DNA of 64,000 bases from Muribaculaceae bacterium (lineage in GTDB: Bacteria; Bacteroidota; Bacteroidia; Bacteroidales; Muribaculaceae): contig JAFYYI010000002.1 in NCBI GenBank assembly GCA_017557665.1, positions 1 through 64,000 on the forward strand, read 5' to 3'. Below, piece by piece: positions 1 through 9,360 of the stretch. The stretch's first letter is position 1. Every line of letters starts with the position of its first letter. Position numbers and translations under genes: made by a program. The notes beneath the pieces were generated by a model, which saw nothing but the letters and a program-made list of their open reading frames with translations, was not told the DNA's origin and ran no database searches.

Positions 1-1686
1 ATTAACAAGCGCGAGGTAGTGGTTAACATCGGTGCTAAGTCGGACGGCATCATTCCCGTTAGCGAATTCCGTTACAACCCCGACCTCAAGGTAGGTGACA
101 CTGTTGAAGTGTATGTAGAGAACCGTGAGGACAAGAAAGGTCAGCTCGTGCTGTCGCACCGCAAGGCCCGTCAGGCCAAGAGCTGGGATCGCGTTAACGA
201 AGCGCTTGAGAACAACGAGATCATCAAGGGTTACATCAAGTGCCGCACTAAGGGTGGTATGATTGTTGATGTATTTGGCATCGAGGCCTTCCTTCCCGGT
301 TCGCAGATCGATGTTCGCCCCATCCGCAACTATGATGACTACGTTGACAAGACCATGGAGTTCAAGATCGTGAAGATCAACCAGGACTTCCGCAATGTTG
401 TTGTTTCGCACAAGGCTCTCATTGAGGCCGAGCTCGAACAGCAGAAGAAAGAAATCATGTCCAAGCTCGAGAAGGGTCAGGTACTCGAGGGTACCGTTAA
501 GAACATCACCAACTACGGTGTGTTCATCGACCTGGGTGGCGTGGACGGTCTGATTCACATCACCGACCTGTCGTGGGGCCGCGTAAACAACCCCGCCGAC
601 ATCGTTCAACCCGAGCAGAAGCTGAACGTTGTTATCCTCGACTTCAATGAGGAGAAGAACCGCATCGCTCTGGGTCTGAAGCAGCTCCAGCCGCATCCCT
701 GGGATGCTCTGGATCCCGACCTCAAGGTGGGTGACCACATCAAGGGCAAAGTTGTCGTTATGTACGACTACGGTGCATTTGTTGAGGTGGCTCCCGGTGT
801 TGAGGGCCTGATTCACGTGAGTGAGATGAGCTGGTCACAGCGCCTGCGTCCTGCACAGGACTTCATGAAGGTGGGTGACGAGGTTGAGGCCGTTATCCTG
901 GCTCTTGACCGCGAGGACCGCAAGATGTCGCTTGGTGTTAAGCAGCTCACCAACGATCCTTGGGACACCATCGAGGAGAAGTATCCCGTTGGCAGCAAGC
1001 ACACCGCTAAGGTGCGCAACTTCACCAACTTCGGTATCTTTGTTGAGATGGAAGAGGGCGTTGAGGGTCTTATCCACATCAGCGACCTGTCCTGGACCAA
1101 GAAGATCAAACACCCGAGCGAGTTCACCAAGGTGGAAGCTCCCATCGACGTTGTCGTTCTCGACATCGACAAGGAGAACCGTCGCTTGAGCCTCGGCCAC
1201 AAGCAGCTCGAGGAGAATCCTTGGGAGACCTACGAGACTATCTTCATCCGTGGCAGTGTTCACGAGGGTACCATCAGCGAGCTCACCGAGCGTGGTGGCC
1301 AGATTCGCTTGGATCCCTACGGTGTTGAAGGCTTTGCTACTCCCAAGCATCTGACCAAGGAAGACGGCACCACCGCCAAGCAGGGTGAGACCCTGATGTT
1401 CAAGGTCATCGACTTCAACAAGGACAGCAAGCACATCATCCTGTCTCACAGCCGCATCTTTGAGGATGAGCAGCGCAGCGAGGCCCGCAAGGCTCGCCGT
1501 CAGGCTGCCGCCAACAAGCCCGCCGCCGAGGCTGCTCCCGCAGTTCCTCAGGTAGAGAAGACTACCCTGGGCGACGTGACCGGTTTGGCTGCTCTCAAGG
1601 CTAAGCTCGAGAAGGCAGAGGCTAAGGCAGATGCTCCCGCCGAGGAGGCTCCTAAGGCTGACGAAACTCCCAAGACTGAGGAGTAA
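1..1686 (+). CDS. rpsA: 30S ribosomal protein S1 (5' end cut by window)
   Basis: Ribosomal protein S1 helps the 30S subunit bind and unfold mRNA, which matters in Bacteroidota because Shine-Dalgarno sites are rare. The frame is open from base 1, so the first in-frame GTG at 19 is not the real start and the N-terminus lies upstream. Counting from that GTG, the tail of one S1 (OB-fold) domain is followed by five more, near residues 67-135, 153-222, 240-308, 326-395 and 411-478. Each carries recognisable S1 signatures such as YGVFIDLGGVDGLIH and FGIFVEMEEGVEGLIH. The last 75 residues are a low-complexity Ala/Glu/Lys tail. A strong terminator follows at once, so the gene probably ends its own transcription unit ahead of the hydrogenase genes. 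Confidence 0.95.
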   Translation: MNKREVVVNIGAKSDGIIPVSEFRYNPDLKVGDTVEVYVENREDKKGQLVLSHRKARQAKSWDRVNEALENNEIIKGYIKCRTKGGMIVDVFGIEAFLPGSQIDVRPIRNYDDYVDKTMEFKIVKINQDFRNVVVSHKALIEAELEQQKKEIMSKLEKGQVLEGTVKNITNYGVFIDLGGVDGLIHITDLSWGRVNNPADIVQPEQKLNVVILDFNEEKNRIALGLKQLQPHPWDALDPDLKVGDHIKGKVVVMYDYGAFVEVAPGVEGLIHVSEMSWSQRLRPAQDFMKVGDEVEAVILALDREDRKMSLGVKQLTNDPWDTIEEKYPVGSKHTAKVRNFTNFGIFVEMEEGVEGLIHISDLSWTKKIKHPSEFTKVEAPIDVVVLDIDKENRRLSLGHKQLEENPWETYETIFIRGSVHEGTISELTERGGQIRLDPYGVEGFATPKHLTKEDGTTAKQGETLMFKVIDFNKDSKHIILSHSRIFEDEQRSEARKARRQAAANKPAAEAAPAVPQVEKTTLGDVTGLAALKAKLEKAEAKADAPAEEAPKADETPKTEE

Positions 1687-1707
1687 TCCTAATCGAAATC
1701 AAAAGTT

Positions 1708-1745
1708 GTGCCGACATCCTCATTTTGGGTGTCGGCACTTTTTTT
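1708..1745 (+). terminator. Intrinsic terminator of rpsA
   Basis: A perfect 9-bp stem GTGCCGACA / TGTCGGCAC (1708-1716 with 1730-1738) is followed directly by a run of seven T. It lies 22 bases after the rpsA stop codon. Confidence 0.85.
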
Positions 1746-1769
1746 GAGCACCAGAAACAGTGACTCCTG

Positions 1770-1786
1770 GCCCATTAATTATGGGC
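1770..1786. repeat. Short palindrome upstream of hydB
   Basis: GCCCAT (1770-1775) and ATGGGC (1781-1786) form a perfect inverted repeat around TAATT. It sits between the rpsA terminator and the hydrogenase operon, about 150 bases before hydB. It could be an operator or a minor hairpin; there is no T run. I found no convincing TAnnTTTG promoter in the rest of the 1746-1932 gap (the closest is TAATTTTA at 1866-1873). Confidence 0.3.
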
Positions 1787-1932
1787 TCAACCCCCATTTT
1801 ACTGCTATTTTCAACAATTTGAATAAATATTTGCCGAAAAATTTCCGTAATCCAAAAAATGGCGGTAATTTTACACCCCGAAAACCGAACATTCAACCTA
1901 TTACAACTAATAACTAATTTCATTTCAACAAC

Positions 1933-3840
1933 GTGAAAATACTTTCTATTAACGACCTCAATAATTTGAGGAAGCGTGCGCAACAGGCATTGGCGCTGCG
2001 CGAGGAAAGTTCTGACACCACGTCAGAGCAGTGTTGTGGTCTTGCTACCGGAGCCGATCACCTGCAGCTCTTGTGCTGCGGCGGTACTGGTTGTAAGGCA
2101 TCCAACAGCCACAAAATCGTTGATAACCTGAATGCGGCTCTCGAAGAGAATGGCATTGCCGACAAGGTGGATGTAATCACCACCGGTTGCTTCGGCTTCT
2201 GCGAGAAAGGCCCCATCGTGAAGGTTATCCCCGACAACACATTCTACACCCAGGTGAAGCCCGAGGACGCTGCCGAAATCGTCAAGGAACACATCATTGG
2301 CGGTCGTCGTGTTGAGCGTCTTCTCTATGTTGACCCCAAGACCAACAAGACTGTCAGCGACAGCAAGCACATGGACTTCTACCGCAAGCAGATGCGTATC
2401 GCTCTGCGCAACTGCGGTCTCATTGATCCCGAGAACATCGAGGAGTACATCGCTCGCGACGGTTATCAGGGCATCGCCAACGCATTGCTCAACCAGACTC
2501 CTGAAGAAGTGATCGAAATCATCAAGGCTTCGGGTCTGCGCGGCCGTGGTGGCGCTGGCTTCCCCACAGGTATGAAGTGGGGCTTTGCCCGTGGCTATGA
2601 AGCTGATGAGAAATATGTGGTCTGCAATGCTGACGAGGGTGACCCCGGTGCATTCATGGACCGCTCTATCATGGAGGGTGACCCCAACTCGGTAATCGAG
2701 GCTATGACCGTCTGCGGTTACTGCATCAATGCCCACAAGGGTTTGATCTACATCCGCGCCGAGTATCCCCTGGCAGTTAACCGCCTGAAGATTGCTATTC
2801 AGCAGGCTCGTGAATATGGTTTGCTGGGCAAGAAGATTCTCGGTACCGATTTCGACTTCGATATCGAGATCCGCTACGGTGCTGGTGCATTCGTCTGCGG
2901 TGAGGAGACCGCCCTTATCCATTCAATGGAAGGCAAGCGTGGTGAGCCCACCTTGAAGCCTCCTTTCCCTGCCGAAGCTGGTTATAACATGAAGCCTACC
3001 AACGTGAACAACGTTGAGACCCTCGCCAACGTGCCCATCATCCTGACCAAGGGCGCTGACTGGTTCGCCTCGATCGGCACCGAGAAAAGCAAGGGCACCA
3101 AGGTATTCGCACTGGCCGGTAAGATTAATAATGTAGGCCTTATCGAGGTTCCCATGGGTACCACCCTGCGTGAAATTATCTACGACATCGGTGGTGGCGT
3201 GAAGAACGGCAAGGAATTCAAGGCTGTTCAGACTGGTGGTCCTTCGGGTGGCTGCTTGACTCAGAAGCACCTCGACACCCCCATTGACTATGAGCACCTC
3301 GCTGCATCGGGTTCGATGATGGGTTCTGGTGGTATGATTGTCATGGACGAGGACGACTGTATGGTCAGTGTGGCCAAGTTCTACCTCGAGTTCACTTGTG
3401 ACGAGAGCTGTGGTAAGTGCACACCCTGCCGCATCGGTAACAAGCGTATGCTCGAGATCCTTACCCGCATCACCGAGGGCAAGGGCACCATGGAAGACCT
3501 TGACCGCCTGAAAGAACTGGGTGAGATCATCAAGGACACCGCCCTGTGTGGTCTGGGTCAGACCTCTCCCAATCCTGTGTTATCGACTATCAACAACTTC
3601 TGGGACGAATATGTGGAGCACGTGAAACAGCACACCTGCCGCGCTAAGCAGTGCAAGGCCCTTGTGACCTACAGCATTGAGGCCTCCAAGTGTAAGGGTT
3701 GCGGTGCCTGCGCCCGCAAGTGCCCCGCTAACGCCATCATGGGCGACATTCGCAAACCTCACATTATTAACCCCTTCGAGTGCATCCGCTGCGGTATGTG
3801 TAAGTCTAATTGCCGCTTCGACGCCATCTCGGTTTATTAA
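1933..3840 (+). CDS. hydB: [FeFe]-hydrogenase beta subunit, NuoF-like NADH/FMN protein
   Basis: This is the diaphorase subunit of a multimeric cytosolic [FeFe]-hydrogenase: it binds FMN and NAD(H) and passes electrons to the HydA subunit. Residues 45-130 are a thioredoxin-like [2Fe-2S] domain (Cys49, 54, 86, 90). The NuoF core has the FMN/NADH signature GRGGAGF (204-210), CNADEGDPGAF (231-241) and a GEETALI segment. An SLBB region and the NuoF [4Fe-4S] site follow (Cys489/493, 496, 499, 539). The C-terminus holds two [4Fe-4S] ferredoxin motifs (Cys587-597 and 617-627). At 635 aa the length and domain order fit HydB/HndC. The start is GTG. hydA follows after 14 bases and hydC after that, giving a B-A-C operon. 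Members of this type couple NADH and reduced ferredoxin to H2; which direction runs in vivo cannot be read from sequence. Confidence 0.93.
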   Translation: MKILSINDLNNLRKRAQQALALREESSDTTSEQCCGLATGADHLQLLCCGGTGCKASNSHKIVDNLNAALEENGIADKVDVITTGCFGFCEKGPIVKVIPDNTFYTQVKPEDAAEIVKEHIIGGRRVERLLYVDPKTNKTVSDSKHMDFYRKQMRIALRNCGLIDPENIEEYIARDGYQGIANALLNQTPEEVIEIIKASGLRGRGGAGFPTGMKWGFARGYEADEKYVVCNADEGDPGAFMDRSIMEGDPNSVIEAMTVCGYCINAHKGLIYIRAEYPLAVNRLKIAIQQAREYGLLGKKILGTDFDFDIEIRYGAGAFVCGEETALIHSMEGKRGEPTLKPPFPAEAGYNMKPTNVNNVETLANVPIILTKGADWFASIGTEKSKGTKVFALAGKINNVGLIEVPMGTTLREIIYDIGGGVKNGKEFKAVQTGGPSGGCLTQKHLDTPIDYEHLAASGSMMGSGGMIVMDEDDCMVSVAKFYLEFTCDESCGKCTPCRIGNKRMLEILTRITEGKGTMEDLDRLKELGEIIKDTALCGLGQTSPNPVLSTINNFWDEYVEHVKQHTCRAKQCKALVTYSIEASKCKGCGACARKCPANAIMGDIRKPHIINPFECIRCGMCKSNCRFDAISVY

Positions 3841-3854
3841 AATTCGATAACATC

Positions 3855-5624
3855 ATGGAAGAAAAGAATATGATCACTTTGACAATTGATAAACACGAGG
3901 TTACTGTTCCCGCAGGGACCATGCTGCTTGACGCCGCCAAGACCGTCGGCATCAGCATTCCCACCCTGTGCCACATCGACCTGGAGGGCACTTGTGTTCA
4001 GAACATGCCCGCCTCGTGCCGCATTTGTGTTGTTGAGATCGAAGGCCGTCGCAACCTGGCTCCCGCCTGCGCTACCCGCGTGACTCCGGGTATGGTGGTT
4101 CACACCAACAGCGCCCGCGTGATCCGTGCTCGCAAGACTGTAGCCGAGCTCATGCTCAGCGACCATCCCAACGATTGCTTGACTTGCCCCAAGTGCAGTG
4201 ACTGTGAGTTGCAGCGTCTGGTTATGCGCTTCAACATCCGTCAGATGCCCTATAACGGTGGCGAACAGAGCGAGCGCAAGCAAGAGCTCACTCCCGCCAT
4301 CTCCCGCAACATGGAGAAGTGCGTTTACTGCCGCCGTTGCGAGAGCGTCTGCAACAATGTTCAGTCCGTTGGCGTGCTGAGCGCTATCCGCCGTGGTTTC
4401 AACACCACCATCGCTCCCACCTTCGACAAGATGTTCACCGACACCAACTGTACTTATTGCGGTCAGTGCGTTGCTGTATGTCCTACTGGTGCCTTGACCG
4501 AGCATGACTATACCAACCAGCTCATGGACGACCTGACCAACCCCGACAAGGTGGTTGTCGCTCAGCCTGCTCCCGCCGTGCGTTTCGCTTTGGGCGAAGA
4601 ATTCGGCATGAAGCCCGGCACCATCGTGACCGGCAAGCTGGCTACCGCATTGCGCGACCTGGGCTTTGACTATGCATTCGACACCGACTTCGCTGCCGAC
4701 CTCACCATCATGGAGGAAGGCACCGAGATCCTGCAACGCCTCAACAAGTTCCTTGCTGGCGATAAGGATGTGAAGTTGCCGATCATGACCTCGTGCTGCC
4801 CCGCTTGGGTGAACTTCTATGAGCACGAGTTCCCCGATCTGCTTGAGTATCCCTCGACCGCTAAGTCGCCTGCCCAGATGTTCGGCGCTGTTGCCAAGAC
4901 CTATTGGGCTGAGAAGATGGGTATCCCCCGCGAGAAACTCGTTGTCGTTTCAATCATGCCTTGCTTGGCCAAGAAGTATGAGGCCGGCCGTGAAGAGTTC
5001 AAGGTTGATGGCAATCCCGATGTTGATTACAGTATCTCCACCCGTGAGCTGGGCCGCCTGATCAAGCGCGCCAACATTGACTTCGCAAACCTTCCCGACA
5101 GTGACTTTGACTCGCCCCTCGGTGAATCGACTGGCGCTGGTGCCATCTTCGGTATCACCGGTGGTGTAATGGAGGCTGCCTTGCGTACCGTCTATGAGGT
5201 ACACACTGGCAAGACCCTGCCGCACCTCGAGTTCAACGACGTTCGCGGCTTTGAGGGCATCAAGGAGGCTACCATCGACCTTAACGGCTTTGAGCTGAAG
5301 GTCTGCGTGGCTCACACCCTGAGCAACGCCCGCAAGGTGATGAACGCCCTGCGTGCCGGCAAGCTCAACTACCATGTTGTTGAGGTGATGGCATGTCCCG
5401 GTGGTTGCATCGGCGGTGCAGGCCAGCCCTACCACCATGGCAACATCGAGATCCTCAAGGCACGTGCTGCAGCCGTTTATCGTGAGGACGAGGGTAAGGC
5501 CCTGCGCAAGAGCCACGAGAACCCCGACATCCAGAAGCTCTACAAGGAATTCCTGGGTGAACCTTGCGGCGAGAAGTCTCACCACCTGCTTCACACGCAT
5601 TACTTTGATAAGAGCATTCATTAA
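3855..5624 (+). CDS. hydA: [FeFe]-hydrogenase catalytic subunit HydA
   Basis: This subunit evolves or oxidises H2 at the H-cluster. I chose the ATG at 3855, just before a plant-type [2Fe-2S] domain (Cys39, 55, 58, 72); an ATG at 3870 is also possible, and the upstream extension overlaps hydB. A His-Cys3 [4Fe-4S] site follows (His104, Cys108, 111, 117), then two [4Fe-4S] clusters (Cys156-166 and 199-209). The three H-cluster motifs are intact: TSCCPAW (312-318), MPCLAKKYE, and MACPGGCIGGAGQP near the C-terminus. The C-terminal 60 residues match the small-subunit (SSU) domain. At 589 aa it matches HydA of trimeric A3-type enzymes. The gene lies between hydB and hydC in one operon. Confidence 0.95.
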   Translation: MEEKNMITLTIDKHEVTVPAGTMLLDAAKTVGISIPTLCHIDLEGTCVQNMPASCRICVVEIEGRRNLAPACATRVTPGMVVHTNSARVIRARKTVAELMLSDHPNDCLTCPKCSDCELQRLVMRFNIRQMPYNGGEQSERKQELTPAISRNMEKCVYCRRCESVCNNVQSVGVLSAIRRGFNTTIAPTFDKMFTDTNCTYCGQCVAVCPTGALTEHDYTNQLMDDLTNPDKVVVAQPAPAVRFALGEEFGMKPGTIVTGKLATALRDLGFDYAFDTDFAADLTIMEEGTEILQRLNKFLAGDKDVKLPIMTSCCPAWVNFYEHEFPDLLEYPSTAKSPAQMFGAVAKTYWAEKMGIPREKLVVVSIMPCLAKKYEAGREEFKVDGNPDVDYSISTRELGRLIKRANIDFANLPDSDFDSPLGESTGAGAIFGITGGVMEAALRTVYEVHTGKTLPHLEFNDVRGFEGIKEATIDLNGFELKVCVAHTLSNARKVMNALRAGKLNYHVVEVMACPGGCIGGAGQPYHHGNIEILKARAAAVYREDEGKALRKSHENPDIQKLYKEFLGEPCGEKSHHLLHTHYFDKSIH

Positions 5625-5647
5625 TCGACTAAAACATCAATAACGAT

Positions 5648-6142
5648 ATGAAGAAGAAAGAAGAAATCAAACTGGCGTGTACCGTAGTTCAACAGGTTGA
5701 GGAAATCTGCGACAAGCACGGCAACAAGCCCGGTGAACTGATCAACGTTCTCCACGAGTGCCAGGCCTTGCATGGCTACCTGCCCGAGGAAATGCAGCGC
5801 ATCATTGCCCGCAAATTGGGTATCCCCGCTTCCAAGGTTTATGGCGTGGTGACGTTCTACTCGTTCTTCACCATGACCCCCAAGGGCAAGCACCCGATTT
5901 CAGTCTGCCTGGGTACAGCATGCTATGTACGTGGCTCTGAGCGTCTGCTGGAAGAGATCAAGCGCATCCTCAACATTGAGGTGGGTGAGACCACTCCCGA
6001 CGGCAAATTCTCGCTCGACTGCCTGCGCTGCGTGGGTGCCTGCGGTCTTGCTCCCGTTGTCATGATTGGCGAGCATGTCTATGGCCGTCTCGACGTCAAG
6101 GACGTTCGCAAGATTCTTGATGACGTAGCTGCTACAGATTGA
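5648..6142 (+). CDS. hydC: [FeFe]-hydrogenase gamma subunit, NuoE-like [2Fe-2S] protein
   Basis: HydC is the small NuoE-like subunit (164 aa) that completes the HydABC complex. It has the N-terminal helical segment of NuoE and a thioredoxin-like [2Fe-2S] fold with ligands Cys87, Cys92 (CLGTAC), Cys128 and Cys132 (CLRCVGACGLAP). It starts 23 bases after hydA on the same strand and is followed by a clear terminator, so it is the last gene of the operon. NuoE of complex I is the close alternative, but no other complex I genes are here. Confidence 0.92.
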   Translation: MKKKEEIKLACTVVQQVEEICDKHGNKPGELINVLHECQALHGYLPEEMQRIIARKLGIPASKVYGVVTFYSFFTMTPKGKHPISVCLGTACYVRGSERLLEEIKRILNIEVGETTPDGKFSLDCLRCVGACGLAPVVMIGEHVYGRLDVKDVRKILDDVAATD

Positions 6143-6170
6143 TCTGGAACGATTACTCGAGAATAAAGCG

Positions 6171-6206
6171 ACAGGAGACCATTTCATGGTTTCCTGTTCT
6201 TTTTTT
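6171..6206 (+). terminator. Intrinsic terminator of the hydBAC operon
   Basis: An 11-12 bp stem runs from ACAGGAGACCA (6171-6181) to TGGTTTCCTGT (6187-6197), with one G-T pair and a short loop. A T-rich tail follows (6198-6206). Confidence 0.85.
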
Positions 6207-6241
6207 GATATCAAATATTCTGAATATTAATAAATCCATTT

Positions 6242-6273
6242 ATTGCGTGAATGGCAGAAAAATCGTAATTTTG
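6242..6273 (+). promoter_or_regulatory. Bacteroidota-type promoter for the fused hydrogenase
   Basis: TAATTTTG (6266-6273) matches the TAnnTTTG -7 element. ATTG (6242-6245) lies 20 bp upstream in the -33 position. The start codon is 66 bases downstream. With the terminator just upstream, this makes the second hydrogenase an independent unit. Confidence 0.5.
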
Positions 6274-6339
6274 TGAGATGAATTGGGCTCATTATAAGTA
6301 TTGTTTCAATTCAGCAACTTATTAATCAGTTAATTGCCA

Positions 6340-8145
6340 ATGGATTCTCAACAAAACAAGGCGTCAAATAATACGGGTGGCAAAGTGCAATCAGACAATA
6401 CCACCGAAGCTTATGGTTTGATTGGTAACGCCCACATCCAGGTGCTGTGCTGCTGTGGCACATCATGCTATGACTCAGGATGCTTGAAAATCATTGACAA
6501 TTTTATCCGTGTTGTTGCCGGATACGGCCTTGGCAGCCGTGTGGATGTAGTGGCAACGGGTTGTTTTGGCTTTTGTGCCAAGGGTCCCATCGTCAGGATC
6601 ATGCCTGACAACACTACCTATGTCCACGTACGTCCCGAGGATGTGGAAGATATCGTCAAGACACACATTGTTGATGGCCGTCTGCTCGAACGTTTGCAGT
6701 ATGTGGATTTCACTGCCCAGCAGTTGATGGACGACTCCAAGCACTGGAGCTCCTATCCCAAGCAACTGTCGATGGACGCCATGTTGCACGACTACATCTA
6801 TGAGATAGGCGGCAAGAGGTTCTTGTCGGTGATGTCCTACGAGATTGATGCTGACAAGTGCAAGGGCTGTGGTGCCTGTAAACGCAATTGCTCAAGCCAT
6901 GCAATTATCGGCGATTTACGTCAGCCCCATGTAGTCAATCCCTATAAATGCACATGTTGCGGTCACTGCACGACCAAGTGCAAGTTTGACGCTATCCATG
7001 GTCCTGTCGGTGCTCTCAGCGAGCGCAATTATGTTGAGGACCTGCTTGTCGATGTGGCCGACCCCGACAAAATTGTCGTGGCTCAAACTGCACCGGCTGT
7101 GCGCTACGCGCTGGGCGAGGAATTCGGCATGCCTCCTGGAAGCATCGTGACAGATAAGATGATAACGGCTCTGCGCAAGGTGGGTGTGGACTATGTGTTT
7201 GATACCGACTTCGGAGCTGACATCACTATTATGGAGGAAGCGGCCGAGATTGTTGACCGCCTGCGCAAATTCATCGCCGGCGACAAGAATGTGCGTATTC
7301 CCATTACCACCTCGTGCTGCCCGGCATGGGTCAACTTTTTTGAGAACGATTATCCTGATTTGAGGGAGTATCCCTCGACCTGTAAGTCTCCCGCCCAGAT
7401 GTTGGGCGCTGTACTCAAGACCTATTGGGCTCAGCGCATGGGCATCCCGCGCGACAAACTGGTCGTGGTATCGGTGATGCCGTGCCTGTCCAAGAAGTAT
7501 GAATGTGCCCGAGACGAATTCATCACCGATGGCAATCCTGATGTGGATTACTCAATCACCACTATCGAGTTGGCAGAACTGATCAAGCGCATGAACATCA
7601 ACTTTGATGCCCTGCAGAATGGCGTGTTTGACTCTCCTCTGGGTGACTCCAGTGGTGCTGGAGCCATCTTCGGCACGACGGGTGGTGTCATGGAGGCGGT
7701 ATTGCGTACCGTCTATGAGGAATTCACAGGACAGGAATTGTCACATGTAGAGTTTGAACAAGTGCGTGGTCTAGACGGTATCCATGAAGCAGTCATCGAC
7801 CTCAACGGTTTTGAATTAAAGGTGTGTGTGGTCAATACGCTGGCTAATGCCCGCATCGTGATGGACAAACTGCGTGCAGGTGAAATAGAGTATCATGTCA
7901 TTGAGGTGATGGCGTGTCCTGGTGGCTGCATCGGCGGCACTGGTCAGCCCTATCATCATGGCGACATTGAGGTCATCATGGCTCGCCAACGTGCCATTTA
8001 CAGCGAAGATGTGGGCAAGAAATTGCGCAAGAGTCACGAGAATCCCGTTATCTTGCGCCTTTATAAGGAGTTCCTGGGCAAACCGTTACATGACAAGGCC
8101 CACGAAATTCTTCACACCAAGTACCGTGACAAATCCATCCTCTAA
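6340..8145 (+). CDS. Single-chain [FeFe]-hydrogenase with HydB-like ends fused to a HydA catalytic domain
   Basis: A predicted cytosolic [FeFe]-hydrogenase of 601 aa. I chose the ATG at 6340 rather than the TTG two codons earlier. Residues 33-122 are a thioredoxin-like [2Fe-2S] domain (Cys38/39, 43, 75, 79) closely matching the HydB N-terminus. Residues 170-218 are two [4Fe-4S] motifs (Cys174-184 and 204-214) closely matching the HydB C-terminus. From about 223 onward it follows HydA: TSCCPAW (324-330), MPCLSKKYE (380-388), MACPGGCIGGTGQP (524-537) and the SSU tail. The FMN/NADH core of NuoF and the N-terminal HydA clusters are absent, so direct NADH use looks unlikely. The electron donor, perhaps ferredoxin or a partner diaphorase, is unknown. 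Its stop overlaps the convergent hydF stop by 4 bases. Confidence 0.9.
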   Translation: MDSQQNKASNNTGGKVQSDNTTEAYGLIGNAHIQVLCCCGTSCYDSGCLKIIDNFIRVVAGYGLGSRVDVVATGCFGFCAKGPIVRIMPDNTTYVHVRPEDVEDIVKTHIVDGRLLERLQYVDFTAQQLMDDSKHWSSYPKQLSMDAMLHDYIYEIGGKRFLSVMSYEIDADKCKGCGACKRNCSSHAIIGDLRQPHVVNPYKCTCCGHCTTKCKFDAIHGPVGALSERNYVEDLLVDVADPDKIVVAQTAPAVRYALGEEFGMPPGSIVTDKMITALRKVGVDYVFDTDFGADITIMEEAAEIVDRLRKFIAGDKNVRIPITTSCCPAWVNFFENDYPDLREYPSTCKSPAQMLGAVLKTYWAQRMGIPRDKLVVVSVMPCLSKKYECARDEFITDGNPDVDYSITTIELAELIKRMNINFDALQNGVFDSPLGDSSGAGAIFGTTGGVMEAVLRTVYEEFTGQELSHVEFEQVRGLDGIHEAVIDLNGFELKVCVVNTLANARIVMDKLRAGEIEYHVIEVMACPGGCIGGTGQPYHHGDIEVIMARQRAIYSEDVGKKLRKSHENPVILRLYKEFLGKPLHDKAHEILHTKYRDKSIL

Positions 8146-9344
8146 GGCAACGATACTTTGCCGAGAATGTTCTTGATGTGTGCGATAGTGATACCGTAGT
8201 TGGTCATCGGTATGCCTTGAACGCGGCATTGCTCCACACGCGAGAGCATGAATTTGCGGTTGAACATGCAACCGCCACAATGAATCACCAGGTCATAGCC
8301 TGACAAGTCGGTGGGGAAGTCTTTTCCAGCTACGATATCAATGGTCAATTGTTGACCAACACGCTTACGCAACATGCGAGGAATCTTTTCACGTCCGATG
8401 TCCTCAGTCAGCGGAGCATGAGTGCATGCTTCGGCGATGAGTACGCGTGATTGCTCTGTGAGATTGTCGATGGCTGCAGCGCTTTCCACGAAATAGTTGA
8501 TATCTCCCTTGTGGGCCGCCATGAGCACCGAGAAGGAGGTAAGCAGACTTTCGGCAGGCTTTTTCTTCTCCACGATGTCAAATACCTGTGAATCGGTGAT
8601 GATGAGACGAGGTGGCTCTCGTAGTGACAAGAGTGCCTTGCCTATATCTTCGGTCGTGCAACAGATGGCAATGCAGCGTTTGTCCATCAGATCGCGCAGG
8701 GTCTGCACCTGTGGCAGGATGAGTCGTCCTTTAGGCGCTTGCGGGTCTTGTGGCATGACCAGCAAAACGATATCGCCGGCTTGTACAAGATGACCCGTCA
8801 ACGATTGTTGATCTCCTTCAGGGATTAATCCGGCAAGCGTCTGTTTCAACAGCTCAAGGCCGGTGCCTTTAATGGCACTGACGGGAACCACATCACACCC
8901 TAGCCGCTTGGCTATGTCGGCGAGTAGGGTAGAGGGCACTTCGTTCATCAAGTCCACCTTATTCAATACAGTAATATAGGGAACATTGGCTTGTTTGAGC
9001 AATGCCGCCCATGATGCCTCGTCATCGAGCCCGGTGCCGTCGGTCACGATAATGGCGATATCGGTCTGCTTGATCACCTCATGGGTACGTTCGGTGCGCA
9101 AATCACCCACCTTGCCGCTGTCGTCAAATCCTGCGGTGTCAATCAAAACACACGGTCCCAATGGCAGAATTTCCATTGACTTCATCACGGGGTCGGTCGT
9201 TGTGCCCGGCACGTCACTCACCAAGGCTGTCTGTTGACCAGTGAGCGCATTGATAAGCGACGATTTACCAACATTGCGCCGTCCGAACAGCGCAATGTGC
9301 AACCTTTCACTCCTCGGAGTGCTATTTAATCCGGTATCTGCCAT
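8142..9344 (-). CDS. hydF: [FeFe]-hydrogenase maturation GTPase HydF
   Basis: HydF is the scaffold and GTPase that assembles the 2Fe subcluster and delivers it to HydA. The GTPase domain shows GRRNVGKS (21-28), DTAG (69-72) and NKVD. The C-terminal Fe-S site is complete: CTH (Cys307, His309) and HCGGC (His355, Cys356, Cys359). I chose the ATG at 9344 over a TTG four codons upstream, giving 400 aa, normal for the family. It lies downstream of hydG on the same strand, separated by 97 bases with a long inverted repeat. It converges with the fused hydrogenase, overlapping it by 4 bases. Confidence 0.95.
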   Translation of the reverse strand: MADTGLNSTPRSERLHIALFGRRNVGKSSLINALTGQQTALVSDVPGTTTDPVMKSMEILPLGPCVLIDTAGFDDSGKVGDLRTERTHEVIKQTDIAIIVTDGTGLDDEASWAALLKQANVPYITVLNKVDLMNEVPSTLLADIAKRLGCDVVPVSAIKGTGLELLKQTLAGLIPEGDQQSLTGHLVQAGDIVLLVMPQDPQAPKGRLILPQVQTLRDLMDKRCIAICCTTEDIGKALLSLREPPRLIITDSQVFDIVEKKKPAESLLTSFSVLMAAHKGDINYFVESAAAIDNLTEQSRVLIAEACTHAPLTEDIGREKIPRMLRKRVGQQLTIDIVAGKDFPTDLSGYDLVIHCGGCMFNRKFMLSRVEQCRVQGIPMTNYGITIAHIKNILGKVSLP

Positions 9345-9360
9345 TCTTTTAGACAACTAT

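Noticed and set aside
2023..4826. Long open frames (299 and 329 aa) antisense to hydB and hydA
   Set aside because: No recognisable domains or starts; they are typical mirror frames of GC-rich, strongly biased coding sequence.
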